Source: Faecalicatena contorta (GTDB lineage: Bacteria; Bacillota; Clostridia; Lachnospirales; Lachnospiraceae). Taken from it: DNA of 64,000 bases. The notes beneath the pieces are model-generated. The model did not search any database, was not told the DNA's origin, and saw only the letters and a list, made by a program, of their open reading frames with translations. The DNA is taken from the NCBI RefSeq assembly GCF_021531895.1, contig NZ_JAFBIX010000001.1:1-64000 (forward strand), given 5' to 3'. Position numbers and translations under genes: made by a program. Positions 17,508-25,220 of this stretch are shown here, in pieces. The stretch's first letter is position 1; every line of letters starts with the position of its first letter.

Positions 17508-18794
17508 ATGTTAGATGAAAAAGAACATTTATATAAAGAAATTGGCATTCAGCCTAAAGTACTGGAATTTGGTCAGGCCATAGAGGCTGATTTGAAAGAA
17601 CGCTTTGAAAACATTGATCAGATTGCGGAGTATAATCAACTGAAGGTCATCCGCGCAATGCAGGAAAACAGGGTAGATGCCACATGCTTTAATTATGCCA
17701 GTGGATATGGGTATGATGACTATGGTCGTGATACACTGGAAAAAGTATATGCTTCTGTGTTTCATACAGAAAGTGCGTTGGTACGTCCACAGATTACTTG
17801 TGGCACACATGCTTTGGCTCTGGCACTTAGTGCGAATCTAAGACCGGGAGATGAACTTCTCTCCATTGCCGGGAAACCATATGATACTTTAGAAGAAGTA
17901 ATTGGAATTCGTCCGTCGAATGGTTCACTTGCTGAATATGGTATCACTTATGCCCAAGTAGATCTATTGGAAGATGGTAGCTTTGATTATGATAATATTC
18001 GCAAAGCTATCAATGAACACACCAAGATTGCTACGATCCAGCGTTCCAAAGGTTATCAGACACGTCCAAGTTTCTCTGTAAAACAAATTGGGGAAGCAAT
18101 TGCTTTTGTTAAAAAGATTAATCCCGATATCATCTGCATGGTAGACAATTGTTACGGTGAGTTTGTGGAAATTATTGAACCAAGTGATGTGGGTGCAGAT
18201 ATGGTCGTTGGTTCTTTGATTAAGAATCCGGGAGGTGGACTTGCTCCAATTGGCGGTTATATTGCTGGTCGAAAAGACTTGATTGATTCTTGCGGTTATC
18301 GGTTGACATCACCTGGATTAGGAAAAGAAGTTGGTGCATCCCTCGGTATTATGCGCTCTTTTTATCAAGGATTATTCCTTGCACCTACCGTTGTAGCAGG
18401 TGCACTGAAGGGTGCAATTTTTGCTGCAAATATTTATGAGAAATTGGGATACCATGTGGTCCCGAACGGCACGGAAAGTCGTCATGATATTATTCAGGCT
18501 GTAGAATTCGGTATTCCAGAAGGAGTCATTGCATTCTGTAAAGGAATTCAGGCGGCTGCACCAGTTGATTCTTATGTTACCCCAGAGCCATGGGCAATGC
18601 CGGGGTATGACAGTGATGTGATTATGGCGGCAGGAGCTTTCGTGCAAGGTTCCTCCATTGAATTGAGCGCTGATGGTCCGATCAAGCCACCTTATGCTGT
18701 ATATTTTCAGGGAGGATTGACCTGGCCGCATGCAAAACTTGGAATACTGATGTCTCTGGAATATCTGGTCCGAGAAGGAATTGTAACGTTATAA
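17508..18794 (+). CDS. PLP-dependent enzyme, methionine gamma-lyase/aluminium-resistance family (PF06838)
   Basis: Fold-type I PLP enzyme (428 aa) of the PF06838 family (YnbB in B. subtilis), annotated as methionine gamma-lyase-like or aluminium-resistance protein; the physiological substrate is not established. The PLP-binding region DMVVGSLIKNPGGGLAP carries the probable Schiff-base lysine (in SLIKNPGGG), and MVDNCYGEFVE holds the cofactor-pairing aspartate. RPQITCGTHALALAL is the cofactor phosphate region. The start ATG at 17508 is preceded by a GGAAAGGG SD. The order mutS-mutL-miaA-(hfq)-PF06838 is widely conserved in Firmicutes. Confidence 0.9.
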   Translation: MLDEKEHLYKEIGIQPKVLEFGQAIEADLKERFENIDQIAEYNQLKVIRAMQENRVDATCFNYASGYGYDDYGRDTLEKVYASVFHTESALVRPQITCGTHALALALSANLRPGDELLSIAGKPYDTLEEVIGIRPSNGSLAEYGITYAQVDLLEDGSFDYDNIRKAINEHTKIATIQRSKGYQTRPSFSVKQIGEAIAFVKKINPDIICMVDNCYGEFVEIIEPSDVGADMVVGSLIKNPGGGLAPIGGYIAGRKDLIDSCGYRLTSPGLGKEVGASLGIMRSFYQGLFLAPTVVAGALKGAIFAANIYEKLGYHVVPNGTESRHDIIQAVEFGIPEGVIAFCKGIQAAAPVDSYVTPEPWAMPGYDSDVIMAAGAFVQGSSIELSADGPIKPPYAVYFQGGLTWPHAKLGILMSLEYLVREGIVTL

Positions 18795-18808
18795 AGTAAG
18801 GAGAGCTT

Positions 18809-20032
18809 ATGAAACGAATTGGAATTATCGGTGGTGGTGCCTCGGGAATTATTGCAGCGATCTCAGCCGCCAGATCAGACAGTCATACACAAGTTTTCAT
18901 TCTTGAACATAAAGATACAATTGGGAAAAAGATATTGGCAACGGGTAATGGACGATGCAATCTGACAAACCAGATAATGGAGGCTACCTGTTACCATAGT
19001 GAAAATATTTCCTTTGTAGAAGAAGTTCTGAACCGTTTTGGATATCAGGCAACACTGGATTTTTTTCATTCTCTTGGGCTGATTACCAAATCTCGTGGGA
19101 ATTATATATATCCCCGTTCTGACCAGGCATCATCCGTATTAGACCTATTGATACTGGAACTGAAACGACTAGAGGTACAGATATATACCGGTGTTCATGT
19201 AACAAAACTGGAAAAAAGTAAAAGGGGATTTCGCGTATATACAAAAGAACAGACGTTCCGGGCTGATAAAGTAATTCTTGCCTGCGGTGGAAAGGCATCC
19301 AGTGCATTGGGTTCTGATGGGAGTGGATATTCACTGGCCAGATCTATGGGACATTCAATCATACCGGTGTTTCCCGCATTGGTTCAGTTGAAAGTACAGA
19401 AGCATCCATTTGCCAAGGCCTCTGGTGTACGCACAGATGCAAGAGTGACCGCCTATGTCAGTGGAAATGAACTGGGTTCTGACACAGGTGAATTACAGAT
19501 TACGGCATATGGAATTTCTGGAATTCCCGTATTCCAGATCAGTCGTTACATTGCAAATGGATTGTATAACAAACAAAATACAGAAGTGCATATCGATTTT
19601 TTGCCAGATATAACACACAGTGAATTCAGGGATTTTCTCTTTGAACGAAAAAACGGGCATGAAGATATGTATATTGGTGATTATCTGACAGGAATATTCA
19701 ACAAGAAATTAATTCCAAGATTATTAGAACAGGCGCATATTCGTATCCAGACAAAAGTTGGTGATCTCACGCAAAAACAATTACAAACTTTTGTGGATAC
19801 GTGCAAGAAAACTGTCTTAACCATTTCGGATACGAATGGATTTGAAAATGCCCAGATTTGCGCTGGTGGTGTGTGTACCGAAGAAATATATTCTGCAACA
19901 ATGGAATCTAAATATGTAGAAGGTCTTTATCTGACAGGAGAATTGCTTGATGTAGACGGTATCTGTGGAGGATATAATCTTCAATGGGCATGGGCAACAG
20001 GATATCTGGCCGGTGGCTCTGCCGCATCTTGA
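18809..20032 (+). CDS. HI0933/BaiN-type flavoprotein oxidoreductase
   Basis: NAD(P)/FAD-dependent oxidoreductase of the HI0933-like family (407 aa), which includes BaiN-annotated proteins of gut Clostridia. The Rossmann FAD-binding motif GIIGGGASGIIAA is at residues 4-16, followed by KKILATGNGRCNLTN, the family block, and a C-terminal FAD contact GGYNLQWAWATGYLAG. The natural substrate is unknown; the bile-acid label should not be assumed. It ends 26 bases before the start of a second FAD enzyme, and the two may be co-transcribed. Confidence 0.88.
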   Translation: MKRIGIIGGGASGIIAAISAARSDSHTQVFILEHKDTIGKKILATGNGRCNLTNQIMEATCYHSENISFVEEVLNRFGYQATLDFFHSLGLITKSRGNYIYPRSDQASSVLDLLILELKRLEVQIYTGVHVTKLEKSKRGFRVYTKEQTFRADKVILACGGKASSALGSDGSGYSLARSMGHSIIPVFPALVQLKVQKHPFAKASGVRTDARVTAYVSGNELGSDTGELQITAYGISGIPVFQISRYIANGLYNKQNTEVHIDFLPDITHSEFRDFLFERKNGHEDMYIGDYLTGIFNKKLIPRLLEQAHIRIQTKVGDLTQKQLQTFVDTCKKTVLTISDTNGFENAQICAGGVCTEEIYSATMESKYVEGLYLTGELLDVDGICGGYNLQWAWATGYLAGGSAAS

Positions 20033-20058
20033 TCATTACTTCGAAAGGAGAGACATGT

Positions 20059-21684
20059 ATGATAAGAATCAATCAATTGAAATTAGATATTCACCACTCA
20101 GAGGCGGATCTAAAAGCGAAGATTCTCAAAACCCTTCGCATAAAGGAGGATGCGCTTCTTTCTTATTCTATTCAGAAGCAGTCTATAGATGCCCGTAAAA
20201 AACCGGATCTTTTTTATGTCTATGCGATAGATGTTATAGTAAAAAATGAATCAGCTCTGAAAAAGCACATAAAAAATAAGAACATCTTATTTCGAGAGAA
20301 GCCAATTCCTTATACAGTGCATGTAACTGGGACTGAAAAACTATCCTGTCGTCCTGTTATCATTGGCACCGGTCCTGCCGGACTTTTCTGCGGATATCAA
20401 CTGGCATTACTCGGATATCGTCCAATTCTTCTGGAACGCGGAGCATCTGTAGATGAGCGAATCGCAGATGTAGATAGATTCTGGGAAAAAGGAATATTGA
20501 ATTTAAATTCTAATGTTCAATTCGGGGAAGGTGGCGCAGGAACTTTTTCAGATGGAAAACTGAATACTCTAGTGCATGATTCACAAGGCCGCAATACTCG
20601 CGTCCTTGAAATCTTCGTAGAACAGGGTGCGCCAAAAGAAATTTTATATCAGAATAAACCGCATATCGGAACGGATATTCTGGCCAGGGTTGTAAAGAAT
20701 ATAAGAGCATTTATCCTTTCTCATGGAGGAGAAGTCCATTTTCACACACAAGTAGTGGATATTCAGACTGAAACTTATAATGGTCAAAAAAAACTGACTG
20801 CATTAAAGGTTAAGAATTTGTTAGACGGAACATTCAGCATCCTAAATACAAATCTTGCTGTACTTGCGATAGGACATAGTGCAAGGGATACATTTTCTAT
20901 GCTTTATAAAAATGGTATTCCAATGGATGCAAAGTCTTTTGCTGTCGGTATTCGAATGGAGCATCCTCAAGAAATGATTAATCAGAATCAATATGGAGAG
21001 AGGTATTCCAAAGACCTTCCTGCCGCTGCATATAAATTAACTGCCAATCTCCCCAACGGAAGAGGCGTGTATACTTTCTGCATGTGTCCCGGCGGATACG
21101 TTGTCAATGCATCTTCGGAATCCGGTCGCCTGGCGGTAAATGGAATGAGTTATCATGCAAGAGATGGACGTAATGCCAACAGTGCCGTCATTGTAACAGT
21201 AACACCGGAGGACTACGGAGCTGAAAATGCTCTTTCAGGTGTGGAATTTCAACGAAGACTAGAAGAGAAAGCTTATCAAGCTGGTTCTGGAAAAATTCCA
21301 GTACAATTGTTTGCTGATTTCTGTCAAAATCTCCCATCAAAAGAACCGGGAAATATTACTCCGCAGATGAAAGGGGATTACACTTGGACTAACGTAAGAG
21401 CCATTTTTCCGGAAGAACTTGCCGCTTCGCTGGAAGACGGTATTAAGACCTTTGAAACCAAGCTTTCCGGGTATTCTCGCCCGGATGCTGTCATTTCGGG
21501 CGTGGAGAGCCGTACATCATCTCCGGTGCGTATTCACCGTGATGATACTATGCAAAGTGATTTGTGTGGGCTATATCCTTGTGGAGAAGGTGCTGGCTAT
21601 GCCGGAGGTATTACATCTGCTGCTATGGATGGCCTAAAAGTTGCAGAATCCATCGCCCAAAAATACCAAATTTTCGACAATTAG
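20059..21684 (+). CDS. FAD-dependent dehydrogenase, COG2509 family
   Basis: Large (541 aa) FAD-dependent oxidoreductase related to HI0933 proteins. The N-terminal 90 residues form an extra basic domain (INQLKLDIHHSEADLKAKI...). The Rossmann motif VIIGTGPAGLFCGYQLALLG and the conserved FGEGGAGTFSDGKL and GEGAGYAGGITSAAMDG blocks follow. The latter two define the COG2509 group; the reaction is unknown. The ATG at 20059 has AAAGGAG (20044-20050) eight bases ahead; longer upstream reading would overlap the previous gene. A four-base-earlier ATG (20055) is out of frame. Confidence 0.9.
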   Translation: MIRINQLKLDIHHSEADLKAKILKTLRIKEDALLSYSIQKQSIDARKKPDLFYVYAIDVIVKNESALKKHIKNKNILFREKPIPYTVHVTGTEKLSCRPVIIGTGPAGLFCGYQLALLGYRPILLERGASVDERIADVDRFWEKGILNLNSNVQFGEGGAGTFSDGKLNTLVHDSQGRNTRVLEIFVEQGAPKEILYQNKPHIGTDILARVVKNIRAFILSHGGEVHFHTQVVDIQTETYNGQKKLTALKVKNLLDGTFSILNTNLAVLAIGHSARDTFSMLYKNGIPMDAKSFAVGIRMEHPQEMINQNQYGERYSKDLPAAAYKLTANLPNGRGVYTFCMCPGGYVVNASSESGRLAVNGMSYHARDGRNANSAVIVTVTPEDYGAENALSGVEFQRRLEEKAYQAGSGKIPVQLFADFCQNLPSKEPGNITPQMKGDYTWTNVRAIFPEELAASLEDGIKTFETKLSGYSRPDAVISGVESRTSSPVRIHRDDTMQSDLCGLYPCGEGAGYAGGITSAAMDGLKVAESIAQKYQIFDN

Positions 21685-21719
21685 TCGAAATGCTTAAGAA
21701 ATTTTTAATGGGATAAGTC

Positions 21720-21748
21720 TATACACTGATTCTGAAATATGATAAAAT
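21720..21748 (+). promoter_or_regulatory. Probable sigma-A promoter of the DUF4321 gene
   Basis: TATACA (21720-21725), a 17-base spacer and TAAAAT (21743-21748) with TGA directly in front, making an extended -10. Placed 42 bases before the DUF4321 ATG, in the 106-base gap after the flavoprotein gene. It could start the transcript that continues through radC and mreBCD. Confidence 0.45.
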
Positions 21749-21790
21749 GTAGTGAGTTTTTTAGATAGAGAAAAACGAGGAGGAGTACAT

Positions 21791-22051
21791 ATGAAGGGAA
21801 CAGGAAGCAAGAATGCCTGGTCTTTATTTCTGTTATTATTAACAGGAATTGTGTTGGGAGGTTTTATTGGAATGCTGGCTGAAGGCACTCCAGCTCTTGG
21901 TTGGCTGGCCTATGGGCAGTCCTTTGGACTTGAAGAACCGATTGTCCTGAATCTTGGGATACTGGTTCTGACATTTGGCCTTTCCATCAAGATTACCATC
22001 GCAAGTATTATTGGCATGATTCTTGCTATTATCATTTATCGTTTCTTATAA
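21791..22051 (+). CDS. DUF4321 membrane protein
   Basis: An 86-residue protein with two hydrophobic segments (SLFLLLLTGIVLGGFIGML and ITIASIIGMILAIIIY) separated by a short exposed loop. This is the usual form of DUF4321 proteins found upstream of radC-mreB in Clostridia. Function unknown; position suggests an accessory role in envelope growth. The ATG at 21791 follows a very strong purine-rich SD (GAGGAGGAG). A longer reading from 21752 lacks an SD. Confidence 0.82.
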   Translation: MKGTGSKNAWSLFLLLLTGIVLGGFIGMLAEGTPALGWLAYGQSFGLEEPIVLNLGILVLTFGLSIKITIASIIGMILAIIIYRFL

Positions 22052-22087
22052 CTTCTATTATGAGTGTCGTACGAATCTAAAGATAAG

Positions 22088-22780
22088 ATGAATCAGTCAA
22101 ATACCATGAAAGAAATACCTGAAATGGAACGTCCCTATGAAAAATGCGAACGAAAAGGAGCTGGCAGTTTAAGTGATGAAGAATTGCTTGCTGTATTATT
22201 ACGTACCGGCACTCATGGTGAAAACGCACTTTCTCTTGCAAGGAGAATTCTTTATCACGCAGGAGAAACAGGAATATTAGGAATCCATCAGTTTAATCTG
22301 GAGCGTTTGCAAAAAATTAAAGGGATTGGCAAGGTAAAAGCAATTCAGATATCATGTATCTCAGAACTTGCCAAAAGGCTTGCAAAAGCTTCCTATCAGG
22401 ATACATTAAGTTTTTCGTGCCCGGAAACAGTTGCAAAATATTATATGGAAGATATGCGGCATGAAAAACAAGAACAGATGAAATTATTAATGTTGAATTC
22501 AAGAGCAAAATTGATTGGTGAGACTAATATATCAAAAGGAACTGTAAACGCTTCCTTAATCACACCAAGAGAGCTTTTTATAGAAGCATTACAAAAGAAT
22601 GCTGTATCCATAATTATTATGCATAATCACCCAAGTGGTGATCCAACTCCCAGCCGTGAAGATATGCTGACAACCAAGAGAATCCTCGATGCAGGGGCTT
22701 TGATCGGAATAGAATTGTTAGACCATATCATCATTGGCAATAATTGTTATATAAGTTTCCGGGAGGAGGGAATGCTTTAG
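22088..22780 (+). CDS. radC: RadC family protein (JAMM/MPN domain)
   Basis: RadC/UPF0758 protein. The N-terminal half has helix-hairpin-helix DNA-binding character (LQKIKGIGKVKAIQI), and the C-terminal MPN/JAMM metalloprotease-like domain has the zinc motif HNHPSGDPTPSREDMLTTKR with the remote Glu (ISKGTVNAS region). Despite the name, a repair role is doubtful in bacteria where it has been tested. The start is uncertain: ATG at 22088 gives MNQSNTMKEIPEMERP; GTG at 22064 and ATG at 22106 are alternatives, none with a strong SD. Position directly before mreB is conserved in Firmicutes. Confidence 0.92.
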   Translation: MNQSNTMKEIPEMERPYEKCERKGAGSLSDEELLAVLLRTGTHGENALSLARRILYHAGETGILGIHQFNLERLQKIKGIGKVKAIQISCISELAKRLAKASYQDTLSFSCPETVAKYYMEDMRHEKQEQMKLLMLNSRAKLIGETNISKGTVNASLITPRELFIEALQKNAVSIIIMHNHPSGDPTPSREDMLTTKRILDAGALIGIELLDHIIIGNNCYISFREEGML

Positions 22781-22795
22781 AAAGGATCGTATCAA

Positions 22796-23818
22796 ATGGC
22801 AAGAAATGTATACGGATTAGACCTTGGTTCTTATGAAATCAAGGTCTATGATAAGAAGAAGGATACTATATGGAAAGAGAAAGATGTCATTGCAATCAAA
22901 GATTCACGGGATATTTTTGCCGTGGGAGATGATGCTTTCGAGATGTATGAAAAGGCACCTTCTAATATTGAAGTTGTATTTCCGATGAAAGAGGGAGTCA
23001 TATCACGATTTAATTATATGCAGTTCCTGCTTCAGAATCTTTTGAAAAAAGGAAGGCAATTTGCAAGAGGTTCCGAATATGTTATTGCAGTGCCAACGGA
23101 TGTTACGGAAGTTGAGAAAAAGGCTTTCTTTGATCTGGTGATTCATTCTACGGCAAAAGCAAAAGAAGTCAATATTGTTGAACGTGCTATCGCAGATGCT
23201 GTGGGACTGAACCTGGATGTTAAGAACACAAAGGGATTGTTTATCGTTAATTTTGGTGGGGAAACTACGGAATTATCTGTAATTGCAGGCGGTGGTATGG
23301 TTATGAATCGTCTTCTGAAGATTGGAGGTTCGACTTTCGATCAGTCTGTTGTGACATTAATACGTCACAGCCACGATTTCCTGATTGGAAGACATACTGC
23401 TGAAGAATTGCGCAAGAATTTCGGGATTTTTACCAGTGATTCTGATTCTGTTCTTCCGGCGGCAGGACGTGATCTGATTACCGGTGTACCGATGAGAAAA
23501 CCGATTTCCATCAATCTTGTGAGGTCTGCTATGAAAGATCCTCTTTTGGAATGTGTACATGCGATTAATTCGTTGCTTGACCGTACACCACCGGAAGTAC
23601 GTAAAGCAATTCATGAGAATGGCATCTTCTTAACAGGAGGAGTGGCCCATACCCAGGGATTGGAGACTTATATCGAAGAGATGGTCGGAATTACAACAAG
23701 GACAGCATTGGAACCTGATATCTGTGCTGTGTCCGGTCTAAAAAAGATCATTATGTCAAAAGATTTAAAGAAACTTACTTACTCAATGTTGAATGAAAAT
23801 TATAGGTGGATGAGATAA
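22796..23818 (+). CDS. mreB: Divergent MreB-like actin homologue
   Basis: Bacterial actin that guides lateral wall synthesis in rods, forming membrane-bound filaments with MreC, MreD, RodA and PBP2 (all encoded next). At 340 aa it has MreB architecture: phosphate-1 loop GLDLGSYEIKVYD (residues 7-19), VPTDVTEVEKKA (100-110), phosphate-2 loop VNFGGETTE (151-159) and the nucleotide-binding FLTGGVAHTQGL. It is divergent: the phosphate-2 Asp of canonical VDIGGGTTE is Asn152 and one Gly is Glu156, and the usual EEPMAAAIG block reads ERAIADAVG (129-137). ATPase activity may therefore be altered. A second, canonical MreB may exist elsewhere. Confidence 0.88.
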   Translation: MARNVYGLDLGSYEIKVYDKKKDTIWKEKDVIAIKDSRDIFAVGDDAFEMYEKAPSNIEVVFPMKEGVISRFNYMQFLLQNLLKKGRQFARGSEYVIAVPTDVTEVEKKAFFDLVIHSTAKAKEVNIVERAIADAVGLNLDVKNTKGLFIVNFGGETTELSVIAGGGMVMNRLLKIGGSTFDQSVVTLIRHSHDFLIGRHTAEELRKNFGIFTSDSDSVLPAAGRDLITGVPMRKPISINLVRSAMKDPLLECVHAINSLLDRTPPEVRKAIHENGIFLTGGVAHTQGLETYIEEMVGITTRTALEPDICAVSGLKKIIMSKDLKKLTYSMLNENYRWMR

Positions 23819-23819
23819 A

Positions 23820-24698
23820 ATGAAAATAAAAAATCAATCTTCCCTTTCAAGTAAATACTGGCTCTTGATCCTTGCAGCCATCTGTATCATCCTGCTGGGC
23901 ATTGAACGTTTTTCAGATGGTGGCGGTCCTTTACGTTTTATTGCTAATTATACAGTAATTCCTATGCAGAAAGGAATCAGTTATGTGGGGCGTTTTATGA
24001 GTGATGTATCCGGTAATTTTGAGACCTTAGAAGATGTGAAGAAAGAAAATAAAGAACTGCAGTCTAAGGTTGACGAGCTTACGATTGATAATACCAGACT
24101 TCGACAGGAGCAATATGAATTAGAGCGCCTTAGAGAATTATACAAGTTAGATCAGAATTATTCTGACTATGAAAAAATCGGTGCCCATGTAATCGCCAAT
24201 AATGGGAGTAATTGGTTCAACGATTTTACTATTGATAAGGGGAGCAATGACGGTGTACAAGTCAATTCCAATGTTCTTGCGGGCAGTGGTCTGGCAGGGA
24301 TTGTAACAGAAGTTGGTCCTGATTATGCCCGCGTACGTTCTATTATTGATGACTCAAGCAATATCAGTGCCATGATGCTTTCTACTTCTGATACGTGTGT
24401 TGTTCGAGGTGATCTGGAGCTAATGGCGGACGGAAGAATTCGTTTTGAAAAACTTGCCAATAACGAAAATGAAATCGAAGTTGGAGAGCAGGTAGTAACA
24501 TCACATGTCAGCAATCGTTTTCTTCAAGGACTATTTATTGGATATGTCAGTGAAATTGAAGTGGATGCGAATAATCTGACACGCTCCGGTTATATTACAC
24601 CGGCTGTTGATTTCAGTAATTTACAGGAAGTTCTGGTAATCACAACTACCAAGCAGGACTTGTTGGATTCTAAGGATAACAGCAGTAAAGGAGAATAG
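23820..24698 (+). CDS. mreC: Rod shape-determining protein MreC
   Basis: Bitopic membrane protein of the elongasome (292 aa). One N-terminal transmembrane helix (YWLLILAAICIILLGIERF) is followed by a coiled coil (LEDVKKENKELQSKVDELTIDNTRLRQ..., residues about 72-105) and the two-beta-barrel extracellular domain, with the IDKGSNDGVQVNSNV and GLAGIVTEVG family blocks. It activates RodA-PBP2 by binding PBP2. It starts one base after the mreB stop; SD-like GGTGGATGAG lies within the mreB end. Confidence 0.94.
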   Translation: MKIKNQSSLSSKYWLLILAAICIILLGIERFSDGGGPLRFIANYTVIPMQKGISYVGRFMSDVSGNFETLEDVKKENKELQSKVDELTIDNTRLRQEQYELERLRELYKLDQNYSDYEKIGAHVIANNGSNWFNDFTIDKGSNDGVQVNSNVLAGSGLAGIVTEVGPDYARVRSIIDDSSNISAMMLSTSDTCVVRGDLELMADGRIRFEKLANNENEIEVGEQVVTSHVSNRFLQGLFIGYVSEIEVDANNLTRSGYITPAVDFSNLQEVLVITTTKQDLLDSKDNSSKGE

Positions 24699-24701
24699 TC
24701 T

Positions 24702-25220
24702 ATGAAGCGAAAGTTAATAACTTTTATTATTATTATCCTCTGTTTTTTACTGGAAGGTTCTGTATTCCATCATTTATCCTTTGCTTCCATTAAGCCGAAT
24801 CTTTTGATTATCGTAACATCATCATTTGGATTTATGCGTGGGAAAAAGGAAGGGCTTTTTGTTGGATTCTTTTCCGGTCTTCTTGTCGATATCTTTTGGG
24901 GCAATGTATTGGGATTCCATATGTTGTTATATGCAGTTATTGGATATATTAATGGATTTTTCCAACGATTATTCTATGATGACGATATCAAACTTCCAAT
25001 CGCGTTAATTGGAGCAAGTGAACTTGTCTATGGTTTGATCATTTATATTTGTATGTATATGCTTCAAGGTGATTTTGCATTTTTTCATCACTTGACAAGC
25101 ATTATTTTGCCAGAACTGGTATACACAATTCTGGTTACTCTGGTACTATATCAAATTATATTACATGTCAATAAGAAACTTGAAGTAGAAGAACAAAGGA
25201 GTGCAAGCAAATTTGTATAA
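24702..25220 (+). CDS. mreD: Rod shape-determining protein MreD
   Basis: Polytopic membrane protein (172 aa, about five helices) acting with MreC. The typical pattern is present: LLEGSVFHHLSF near the start, KPNLLIIVTSSFGFMRGKKEGLFVGFFSGLLVDIF (the most conserved stretch) and a final basic tail. SD GGAG lies before the ATG. The last eight bases overlap the probable TTG start of the PBP2 gene. Confidence 0.92.
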   Translation: MKRKLITFIIIILCFLLEGSVFHHLSFASIKPNLLIIVTSSFGFMRGKKEGLFVGFFSGLLVDIFWGNVLGFHMLLYAVIGYINGFFQRLFYDDDIKLPIALIGASELVYGLIIYICMYMLQGDFAFFHHLTSIILPELVYTILVTLVLYQIILHVNKKLEVEEQRSASKFV

